Source: Daphnia carinata
Taxonomy: Eukaryota; Arthropoda; Branchiopoda; Diplostraca; Daphniidae
Length of the DNA: 64,000 bases
NCBI RefSeq assembly: GCF_022539665.2
Contig: NC_081335.1
Location: forward strand, 6,262,001 to 6,326,000
Direction of reading: 5' to 3'
Shown: in pieces, positions 55,170 to 64,000 of the stretch
Position numbering within the stretch: the stretch's first letter is position 1
Layout of the letters: the number at the start of each line of letters is the position of its first letter
The notes under the pieces: generated by a model
Database searches by the model: none
Told to the model about the DNA's origin: nothing
The model's input: the letters and a program-made list of their open reading frames with translations, nothing else
Translations under genes and position numbers: made by a program

Positions 55170-56016
55170 TGTAAAGCATCTTCCTTGTGGGAAGACTGAC
55201 TTTACGGTATTTAAGACAAAAGGAAATAATAACGAGCTCGGAGGCGTATTTCCCACAATGATGGATTTATTGTTCTACGTTAAGCATACTACAAGAAGCA
55301 AGACATAAGAGGAATTCAGATACAGTAGGGAAAATAAAGAGAGGGAAAGAAAGGGACAATTGTAACCAAGTCTTACCGTGATAACACGAGTAGGTAGCGG
55401 AAAGGAATCGACACGGAAGCGAACGAGATAACCTCACGCTCACGAAGTCAACTCACAATCAAAATGGATTGAACAAGTGTTTAAAGAAAGGACAAAGGCA
55501 CTGTCCCAGAGTAATTAAGTTGAACAGATGCAAATTAAGGCAAGTTCAGCAAATAAGATTTCCACTAGAGTACAATTTACTAATACTAATTTGCGCAATA
55601 CTACTAATCAAGATAAGAGCAACACGAATGAATTCAGGCGACTACTTTGCTCAGACGCGGGTCCTTGTCTGATCTTTCCCATATTTTGTGTTCACGATTA
55701 CACTTCGCCTATTGGCAAATTGGTGAGTTGCTGTGCGAGTATTTGCGACCAATCAAAGATGTTTAAAATGGCGTGATAATGATGCGATGATGGGCACCAA
55801 TCAAAGATGTTTTATAAGTGGCGTGATGCTGATGACACATGGATGCGTCAGCTAGCTAGCAGGTGTTCATCTAGGTCACCCGTGTTGCGTATATATAGTG
55901 TTGCAATTGACATGTTTATACTAATTACTTATTAAAGATGTTGCAGAAGAGAATATAGATATAAGATATAAGTGGAAGCATGAGAATATAAGAAGGCGTA
56001 TATTGGCTTCGTTACA
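55170..56016 (-). repeat. GyB 5' LTR
   Basis: 847 bp, tg...ca bounded; includes the 11-bp segment missing from the 3' LTR. The outer end (56016) abuts the resumed GyA env. Confidence 0.9.
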
Positions 56017-57121
56017 CATTATTCATGCCTTATTGGGATAAAAACGCAAGCTTTTGAAGCGACCGTATGTGATTGTGTCGAATCATCGAAAATGGGAATA
56101 ATTCAATTTTCGGATGCCGATTGCCATCCGGAAATAAATGATAAACATTCTCTCGACGTACAATATTCCATATATAGTGAAGTGCGTGCGACTGTTCATT
56201 TCCCTGGATATATTTGTGCAAAGTGGAAACAAATACGACATGTCACCATGAACTTTTTTGGACAATTAGTGACTGTGCCCGATAAAATTCCACTTGACAC
56301 TACGCCAAATGAGTGCAATGATATGATCAATAGTCTTAGGTGCGACGAACAAAAAATGAGTGCTGCAGAAAATAAATATGTGTTTGACCGTGAACCTGAA
56401 ATTTACGGTCGATGGCTTCAAACGATTGATGTGGAAATTTTTAATTGTGTGCTCGAAAAGGTGCGTTTATATCAAGATATGGAAAACAGTAATTTTTCGA
56501 CACCAATTGGGCTTGCTTCTGCCTCAACAGGTCATTTGTCGCATAATCATTTGACCTTAGTTTGGGACAAAACATATACTCAACGATCTAAATTAAAAGC
56601 ACATCTCATCGAATCTGGAGTTGGAAAATTAATACGAAAAACGGGAAATGATAAAATTGTTCGCCTTCAAGATGATAAAAAACAATTGGATTTCCATTTA
56701 TCTTTTCAGCCGCGTTGTATTCCTATACAAAACTCTTGTTCAAAGAAATCTGATGTATTTAACATTGTCGGCCAATCAAAACTCTTCGTTACAACGGCGG
56801 CCATCATGGAAAATTTGTCAACAATAACATTGGCGTACCCCGCGCCACCTAGCGCTCAAAATTTGAACCATCCCGTTTTCAACCAATAATCGTCCAAGTG
56901 TCACCAACGTTTTGTTATCTGCATCTGGAGTGACTACTTATACCAGTTGGTGGGAAACTATTAAAAATGATTTCTTCATCGGCGTACTCTGCCTCCTGGG
57001 TCTACTTTTCTTACGCATTTGTTATGGCTGTGGATTTTTCGGACTTATCAGCAAGTTATGCTGTCGCCCAATTCAAGAACGGGGCCGGATTTCGCTTACC
57101 AAGTCTGATTACGCGACGTAA
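56017..57121 (+). pseudogene. GyA env, remainder after the GyB insertion
   Basis: Resumes inside the N-terminal region (QAFEATVCDCVESSKMGI...) and follows the GyB env closely to about 56886. There a deletion of roughly 190 codons and a frame change join it to the last part (TNVLLSASG...), which still has the transmembrane helix FFIGVLCLLGLLFLRI. Broken by the insertion, the deletion and the frameshift, so no envelope protein can be made from this copy. Confidence 0.85.
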
Positions 57122-57141
57122 TCTCGCACCGCCGGGAGTGA

Positions 57142-57952
57142 TGTAACGAAGCCATGAGAAGAATACAACCTTTGAATTATATTGTTGTCTGTTTGTTGTT
57201 CCTATTAATATAATTATATGTTACGTCCATTGCCCTTCTTTTGAAAAGCTACGTCTTATAAATATCATACTTCAAGTGTTGATGCCCTTTCGTCGAAATC
57301 TATTTTTATATTACATTTGACATCCTGTTTATTGCTGATTGGATGTGCTAGATGCGTAGGACATCGCGCCATGCATTTCCATGAATACGAAATGCGTGTG
57401 CGACATTCCGCATCCGGAGTCATCTAACGGAAATACTATGTTTCCCTCAATCTTGTGGAAGTATAAAAGAATGCCCTTTTTGGTACCAAAAGTTAGTTCG
57501 CTTCAGTTCTTCAGTTCCTCAGTTCTTCAGTTATCTTCGGTTCTAGTTCCAGTTCTAGTTCTCATCCTTAGTGCTACAAGTGTTATTCTAATTCTTCAAA
57601 TCCAGCGAGTTCAATTTGTTCTTGTTGAATAATTATTGGGAGTGCTTCTCATCGCTTCTTGTGCGACCGACAAGTCCTGTTTTTTTCTCTACTCTTTTTC
57701 TTACAACGTTCGACATCTTATTCTATTTTCGCCACAGCGGTGACGGTAAGACTAAACTCGCATAACTCCACTTTTATATTTCCGTTTCCCATTTATATCG
57801 TATAATTGTGTATTCTTTTATTATCCTTCTGGCCTATTAGAATCAAATATATTCGACATTGTGGTAACGCCTTCCGAGTTCATTTTCTTATTACAATTTG
57901 TCTTAAATAACGTAAAGTCATTCTTTCAATTACTAAAAGAATGCTTTACACT
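57142..57952 (+). repeat. GyA 3' LTR, complete
   Basis: 811 bp, tgtaacg...gctttaca, followed by ctag. TATA box at 57462-57469. Supplies the 140 bp missing from the 5' copy. Confidence 0.9.
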
Positions 57953-57956
57953 AGTC

Positions 57957-58381
57957 TTGTGGGGTAGATGTATCGATATTATAATTTAAAAACTTATTTT
58001 CTTTTCAATCGGTTTATTTTTAATATTCATTCACTTTTGTATTGCATTGCTATAAATTTTTTGCTTAACTTAATCACAATGCCATTAAAAGTGCATTGCA
58101 TTGCAAGACAATTCAAGGAAGGACGCACAACAAGAACAACAGAATGGAGCGAGTTACTGAGAGTGCAACATTCATGTTATAATAAAACTAGGATAGAGGA
58201 TGAAATCCAGAAATAAACGGCATGCTTCAAAGATTTCTATATCATTTATTGATTTTTGAAAACAAAAAAACTTTAACGGACCCTGTATGCCAAAACATGT
58301 CTTTTTACTATGTACATAATGCACAAGCACGATCTTATTTGCCCTTGTAGAAAGAAAAATTGTTACTTAAACAACACAGCT
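57957..58381. other. right flank of GyA, no gene
   Basis: AT-rich; a weak 82-codon frame at 57968-58216 has no recognisable domain. Confidence 0.4.
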
Positions 58382-59446
58382 CACACGGCACATCTCCTTC
58401 CTGGGAACCTCCAAAGAGGCTCTTAGCCTCCCCAGCGCATCAATCATGCCGTTGAGAAGTACTGAGGAGGGCCACAAGAGGCTAGAAAATTGTGGAGAAA
58501 CATGCCAATATTTTCAATTCAAGAAATTGTTGGTGATATGTTCAGGAGTGCTTTAGGAGATCCCTCCATGAAAGTAAGACTCGTGAGTTTTAAAGTATCA
58601 CAAAAGCATTTGGCTCAAGTAGAATTGTTAGATAATGTAAATTTTGGGGTTTACCCTTTCAAATTAGAACTAAAAATTAGAAATTTAGAATTAGGTAACG
58701 ATAGTAGTATGAAATAGTAAAATATTTATGCAATTGAAAAAGTTTGTTATGACCACTATAAAGTGCAATATAATTAATAAATATTTCTGATTTTGCTCTA
58801 ATAGTATTTTGTTAAATGAACTCAATTAAATACAATATAGTCCATGCTCTCCTTATTTTTAATTAAAAAAGCATAAGAAAAAAAAGGTTTTGTGAACCAT
58901 GTAAGTAATGCGTTAACACCATCGGTATTTTAAAAAGGAAAATGGTTATAAGCCGGCGCTTTTACGCAATATATTGCCTACCGAATTAGAGGCTCATCGT
59001 TGCAATTGGAACAATTAAAAAAATAGAACGATTTCTAAATAGAAATAGGACTAATGCCTAGGAAAAATAGGACTGAACTAAAATATTTTAATAGGCAGCC
59101 CTATTTCACCGCCAATTCCAAAAAAAGATAAAGTTTTTGAAATTTAATATACAATTTCCAATGTTCTGTTTAATATTCATTTTATGTGTTAATTACATTT
59201 AATTCTTATAAAACTTATATAAAGCCGCTGGGTATATCGTAGACATAAGTCCCACAATTTTTTTCATCATGGGAGGTTCTAGGTACTAGCTAAGGAGGAT
59301 GTAAGAGGGACTGAAGAGCCTGTCAGGTAGCTACCAGGCGACCAAAAAGAAGGTTCTAAGAGGAATTTAGGATGGTTATGGAGAAGACTGAGGAGAAAAG
59401 TAGGCAGTTCTGCAGAGGTACTGAGGAGCCCGTCGTGCCGTGTGGG
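58382..59446 (+). repeat. cacacggcac-family dispersed repeat, copy 2
   Basis: Left end cacacggcac and right end gtgccgtgtg form a terminal inverted repeat. Matches 27340-28350 along its length. The short ORF of copy 1 is present (IFSIQEIVGDMFRSALGDPS and on to GNDSSMK), but its N-terminal part is frameshifted. Probably a non-autonomous DNA element. Confidence 0.5.
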
Positions 59447-59774
59447 AGTACCTTTCATAAAATGACGCTCTACCTTTGGGACTTTTTTGCTGTTCTTAAA
59501 ATATGTTCCAGCTGTCAATGATCACTGGCTTATTATGTCTCCACATTAGAATTCTTCATTAGTTCTTACGTAGCCAGAAGACTTGAATTATGATTTCTTG
59601 TTCAGCTTCTTGTAGGACAACGAATAGATCTGCGTTATCTAAAACAAGAATTAGTGAGGGAATTGCAAAACATGAAAACTTTTTACTTACTGAACAAACG
59701 GACAAAGGTTATCTGCACTGAAAGTCACTTAAATGTCGAAATGTCGCTAACACATCACTGAAATGTCACTTAAG

Positions 59775-60806
59775 CAGACGAATTTCAAATGTTAAAGCCG
59801 GTGTGTAAGCAGCCGAGCGCAAGAAGAAAAAGTGCTTCGGCTAGAAGAGGCTTAGCAAAACCAATGGCCTAGGCCAACTGTTTGGCTCAACGCAAGAGCC
59901 AAACGGTGGCCTAGACCACGGAGACCAAGTTGGACAATTTATCTGCAATGGCTGGAACAATGTTGCCAAATTGCAGGAAAGAGGACGCGCATCGGTGTTC
60001 CATTTGCCCCTAGCATGGGTCTTCACTGAAATTAATTGTTTATAGAAAATAGAAACGAGCTAGAAAAAAAATAATGCACTCAGTTTATAGAAAAACGAAC
60101 TAGGAATGACTTAACATCTTTTTTTAGAATTTCATCCTTTAAGGGGTTAAAAGCAGGCTTGCCGTAAGCGCGCTCACAAAATGTGCGAATTTCCCCTCTC
60201 GCTTACATTTTTAAGCGGCCGAGCCGCTTAATGGCATTTGAGCGTGATTACCGCCACGCTTGAAAAAAATGTGCGATCAGTACCCGCTCAAAACGTGAAA
60301 TTACCACGGAAAATAGCGCCACCTAACGGTCGATACCATAACTATTTATAAATTATTGCAGCCGACGCTTTCAAAAACTGCAAGTCATGCACAAGCAAGT
60401 ATCGTTCCCTAGGCAACCGCCGTATATATAGCAGACAGCAGACGGCAGAAGACAAAATGTGCGATAGGGCAGATTTTGAGCGCCGCACCACTCAAACACA
60501 ATTGAGCGTGTTTGGTGATCCGCTCATTGCTTGTTAAGAGGTGCGGCGCACCAGCTTAAAATTTTAAGCGAAACGGCAAGCCTGGTTAAAAGGAAAAAGT
60601 TCTCTGGGCATAAACTAGAAATGGCCCGTAAAAAACTGTTTGGGATAACTTGAAAACTGTTAGAGTCTAAAGCATCTAATTTTTTCAAAAAATAAACAAC
60701 CTTAATTCCTATTATCTCAAATTTTTTGAACAAAATCCCTGTCATACTTCGAGTGGTATAATTTTTGTTTCAATTGCCTAGCGTTCCAATTGCGGCCTAC
60801 CTCCCC
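59775..60806 (+). repeat. right half of a TA-family element with fold-back repeat and hAT MITE
   Basis: Contains the fold-back block (59790-59935), ccctagcatgggtcttcac, then after a 431-bp insertion the terminal part ending CCTACCTCCCC at 60806, followed by TA. No left terminus. Confidence 0.6.
60154..60584. mobile_element. 431-bp hAT-type MITE with perfect 8-bp target duplication
   Basis: Terminal inverted repeat CAGGCTTGCCGT / ACGGCAAGCCTG (one base different further in), flanked by gttaaaag on both sides (60146-60153, 60585-60592). The ends resemble those of the 104-bp MITE at 2961 (cagacttgccg). Inside are repeated gcgctca/tgagcg motifs. No coding region. Confidence 0.85.
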
Positions 60807-60808
60807 TA

Positions 60809-62561
60809 CATCCTTCTTTTTCAGAAATTATTTTTAAAGAAGACGGAGAGCTGACCCCCTAGGTGGGACATGTTTTTCTGCAATAGACTTAATACAATGT
60901 GAAAAAACGCTGCAAATATTGGTAATTAAAAATACCTAAATTTAATTCTGACCATGAGGTGATCATGAATTACCTAATTTCGTTTTAGGTAATGGCTACA
61001 TAAAACGGTGAAATAAAAATAAAATATTTCAGGTAGCTTCTATTACCTACTTATAGTCCTTTTTAGAAAAGAAACCTGGCCTTTAATAGGTCATGAACCA
61101 TGGGGTTTTAAAATCGTAGTCTCATGTGCCACCATTGAATAATTATTAGTTTATCTTATTTCCGAAATTGTTTTTTAAATGGGAGCGAAATACGTTAGGT
61201 AATAATGAAACATAATTTTTCAAGATAATTTATTTACTAGTAATGATCGATGTAATATTGAATTCATAAAATTCATATGGCATGTGGATTCGGATGTTTA
61301 AGGTATAGGCGGATAAACAAGATCAAATAAAATCTGAAAGCTTATAATCGTGGTTCTAAAATCGACGAATCTCTTACTCTTACCAATTGATATCTAGTTA
61401 ATACTACCAATTTTAGATAATATACCATATAACAGGATTTTTTTCCCAAAAATAGGTAGCTTTATGATTAAATTTACGCCATGTTCTTTAAGATAAGTAG
61501 GTGAAATTGATGAGAAACTACCAATTTTAGTTATAAATATAAATAAATAATTACTTATAAATATAAATATAAATATATTTCCTATTTTAGCTTTGTTAAC
61601 TAAAATAGGAAATAATTTTTTACAGCGTAGCTTGCGATTTACAATAGCCAATTTTAACTTAATTGGTTTTAACATCAAATACTATTTTACCGCAATGTGG
61701 CATATAATTGCGCAATTTTGTTACCGCACGCTCAAGTGAAATGAATAGAGAAAAAAATTTTCTTATTCAGTCAAACGAGGGGAATGAACATTAACTGCCA
61801 TGTCAAAGCAAGTTAGAGTGTAGCTTAATACTGAGTGTTTGTTGTTTACACAGAAAAACTAATAAGGTTGCATAACCATATGCCTAACCGTGGTAAATTA
61901 CTAAGTTGTGTTTAGAAGAATGATAAGGTAAAAATGGGCGGAGGAGTATGGGGTAAGAAGCAAAAAAACTGAACAAATATGGAATCTCAACCTCTACCAT
62001 GGGCCCATCCCATCCGCCAATACACAGTATAAAGCGGTTTTTTTAGCTGCACGCAGGAACTTGCAGCCACGAGTGTATGTAGGACGCATTTAAGTATTTA
62101 TATTCCATTTTCGTGTGCATCTTTGATAAACAGCAGCTCAACTTTGGCAGACTTTGCATTGGTCAACATACGAAAGTGACGCGACTTATCGTTTTCTCTG
62201 CATGTTTAATTGCACAAAAGTTTGTTTTTTTTATCCAATCACTTTAAAAGATGTTTTTCAAAAATGGAGTTTTATGCGCAGTCCATTTTGTAAAAGATAT
62301 ATAATTTTTCACATTTTCTTTTAACAGGCTAACATACCGTTATCTTGTTACCCCTAATATGGTTTTATTATCTCCTCGTAACAATGTTCAAAGTGAAGAA
62401 ACTTTGAAATTTTACACTGTTAATTTTTGTTAGCGAACAAGGAACGTACGATTTAATCGGCAAATACTGACGGTACGTTTTCGAAAGCGAATATTTTTTG
62501 TTTTTTACGAAAATGGTGGGAAAGAAACATACGACATAGAAATTTGAAAAAGATTGACATT
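60809..62561. other. no gene seen, AT-rich
   Basis: Contains aggtaat/attacct repeats near 60930-61050 and an ataaatataaatata tract near 61535-61575; otherwise no frame, repeat or RNA that I can support. Confidence 0.4.
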
Positions 62562-62625
62562 ACCAGATTCGAACCAAGGACTCCCAAGTCACAGTCGATT
62601 GCTATTCCCATCGGCCAATCAATCA
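62562..62625 (-). ncRNA. tRNA-like sequence
   Basis: The minus strand has a B box GGTTCGAATC and an A-box-like TTGGCCGATGGG at tRNA distance, with a GACTTGGGAGTC segment between, as at 47410. Likely a tRNA-derived sequence or SINE head; stems are imperfect. Confidence 0.35.
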
Positions 62626-63897
62626 AAGATACACACATGGTCTTATGCACGTACAATTTAAGTAAATACCTGATGCACTGCTTTTTTATTTTTTTTTATT
62701 GTGATTGGCTACATTTATTTCGTTGTTACTTATTGGCTGCTTTAATAGCGCCCTATTAATACTTTTACCCAACAATCATTCCTGTCCCTTATCTTATACT
62801 TTTTAGTTCATTAAATAATAATATTCATTTATATTATTGTTGCTCTTCGGTGACATGGCAATGGTTTTTTTCGTACCTCCCTATTTGCGAAAAATCACAA
62901 TCACTACGCTACACTTGCCCAATTTGTAAGTTTTTTTACACTTTTCAAAGAGTAGAAGAATTTGAGGGATAGTATACCAAAAAATCATAAAGTCAAAGCC
63001 TGAAAGCCCACAAAATATGCCACTACTGTATAGTAAACTAGGTAGGTACTTTTTAATATAAGGGAGCGCCTCTAGCGGAATGTTTTGTAGCCAAAATTAC
63101 ATTTTAAAAAGAGCAAAAATTATGAGTCAACAGATTTGCGCACATAAAAACAAACAAAAACCAATTCGACAATTTTGGCGATTTTTGAGTGTTTTTTTAC
63201 GAACGAACACCGTTTACCAGAGATAACCTTCTTGAATATCGGAAACTCCGCTAGATGCTAGTTGTACCCTAACCGACGAAAGTCGTAACCCAAAATTAAC
63301 AGTTGACGAAGGATTGACAAGCACAAGACGATTGCGTTGTGTAAGATAATTGTTTATATTCGAACACAAGGCAGATTAAACAAAATTTTTATTTTTCGAT
63401 ATATGAGAGAAAATGCCTTTCAAAGATTTAGGATAATAGGGAAAAAAATTTCGATTTTTCTAAAAATTTTACGTTGGAAACTCTTGGAAATTCAAAAATT
63501 GACGTAGATGAGCGTATCAATTTTGGTCTGGGGGCACGCAGCTTATTTTAAAATTTAGCGATTACCGTGTGGATTGAAAATTTCAGATTTTGCTGCATGT
63601 GTGATATTGTTATCCACAGTGGACCTACATCGAAAGTTTTATTGTAATATCTCTAATTGGTCGAGAAATAAAAAATAAATAAATTTTCTGCATATCCCAT
63701 TGTCAAATATTCCGTTAATTGCTTTTCGAATATTTTGTTATTTTAACTAGAAAAAACATTTGAATGTTTAGCTGATGTAAATTTCGTTTGCTATCATTTC
63801 GTGCTTTTACATTTTAGGGTGATAATTTTCACTACATAAAATCGATTGTTCAAAGGCACGCCCTATGATAAACCATCGTTTCTTGTGTTAAGTTCTG
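62626..63897. other. no gene seen
   Basis: AT-rich sequence without supportable features. Confidence 0.4.
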
Positions 63898-63899
63898 TA

Positions 63900-64000
63900 G
63901 GGGAGGTAGGGCGTGGTTGGAACACAAAACTTATTTTTGTTCCGTACCATTACAAAAATCGTCCAAGTAAACTAAAAAATATATAGATTTGTAGCTAATT
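63900..64000 (+). mobile_element. left terminus of another TA-family element, cut by the window end
   Basis: GGGGAGGTAGGG preceded by TA (63898-63899), followed by the same ggttggaacacaaaactta block as 15187-15210. Confidence 0.7.

Larger units (their letters stand above)
42236..56016 (-). mobile_element. GyB: near-intact Ty3/Gypsy LTR retrotransposon with env-like gene, nested in GyA
   Basis: LTRs at 55170-56016 (5') and 42236-43071 (3') differ by about six substitutions and one 11-bp indel. Order on the minus strand: LTR, primer-binding site, N-terminal ORF, pre-gag ORF, gag, -1 frameshift, pol, accessory ORF 1, accessory ORF 2, env, LTR. It interrupts the GyA env signal peptide. Flanking 4-mers are caat (42232-42235) and catt (56017-56020), a duplication with one mismatch. 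Single stops occur in the N-terminal ORF, gag and pol; env, ORF0 and both accessory ORFs are open. Confidence 0.9.
33921..57952 (+). mobile_element. GyA: Ty3/Gypsy LTR retrotransposon with env-like gene, decayed, carrying nested GyB
   Basis: The outer edges are tgtaacg (33921) and gctttaca (57952) with a perfect ctag target duplication (33917-33920, 57953-57956). Order: 5' LTR (truncated), N-terminal ORF, pre-gag ORF, gag, pol, accessory ORF, env, 3' LTR. GyB (42236-56016, opposite strand) sits in its env. Gag, pol and env all carry deletions, frameshifts or stops. A deletion fuses LTR base 34591 to the N-terminal ORF, removing 140 bp of LTR, the primer-binding site and the first codons, so this copy cannot transpose now. 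Confidence 0.9.

Noticed and set aside
57968-58216. 82-codon ORF after the GyA 3' LTR
   Set aside because: No domain, low-complexity N-terminus and no splice or promoter support.
61394-61678. 94-codon minus-strand ORF
   Set aside because: Built from an AT-rich ataaat tract; Ile/Phe/Lys composition typical of random AT-rich DNA.
1-64000. CRISPR arrays, bacterial operons, rRNA genes
   Set aside because: No regularly spaced direct repeats with unique spacers, no Shine-Dalgarno-led gene strings and no rRNA-like sequence were seen; the tandem repeats present are minisatellite or exon-like.

Overview
The window reads as repeat-dense nuclear DNA from an arthropod. The introns I can resolve are 57-85 bp with GT...AG borders, there is no bacterial-style operon or Shine-Dalgarno layout, and almost everything is transposable element. 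A crustacean such as a water flea (Daphnia) is my best guess from the mix of Ty3/Gypsy elements with an env-like gene, CACTA-type and hAT DNA transposons and very short introns. That is inference; no single gene proves the species. Only one gene looks like an ordinary host gene: a membrane-anchored METTL24-like methyltransferase at 6264-7226 (+).

Layout. (1) 1-2670: left-truncated hAT transposon on the minus strand; its terminus at 2670 is confirmed by an uninterrupted related copy at 33271. (2) 2671-5760: mosaic of non-autonomous inverted-repeat elements. (3) 6264-7316: host gene. (4) 7840-14605: a complete-looking 6.8 kb CACTA/EnSpm-like transposon with three intron-containing genes: a TNP2-like transposase on the plus strand, and two head-to-tail genes on the minus strand, one encoding a coiled coil plus a BEN-like domain. 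(5) 14671-17985: a four-part nest, in which one TA-flanked element is split by a relative of its own family (itself hit by a hAT MITE) and by a solo LTR. (6) 18.5-33.9 kb: decayed gene copies, including an array of tandemly repeated mini-exons, several MITEs, a solo LTR and a 2.6 kb C-rich minisatellite region. (7) 33921-57952: a Ty3/Gypsy element (here GyA, plus strand, CTAG target duplication) whose env is split by a second, related Gypsy element (GyB, minus strand, 42236-56016). (8) 57.9-64 kb: more dispersed repeats and long stretches where I see no gene.

The most interesting system is the pair of Gypsy elements. Both carry an extra pre-gag ORF of about 330 residues in a different frame from its neighbours, a conserved -1 frameshift heptamer (GGGAAAC) at the gag/pol junction, an env-like glycoprotein gene with a splice-acceptor-like site directly before its ATG, and, between pol and env, small accessory ORFs of 140-163 residues (one in GyA, two in GyB) sharing a motif I do not recognise: ILxLDP, then R, PP and spaced tryptophans. 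GyB also has two tRNA-like sequences in that interval. GyB is close to intact: env is open and the gag-pol region has single in-frame stops. GyA's coding region is heavily decayed, yet its two LTRs are identical over the 671 bp that can be compared.

All readings were made by eye. Family names rest on visible motifs, and boundaries marked approximate are approximate.
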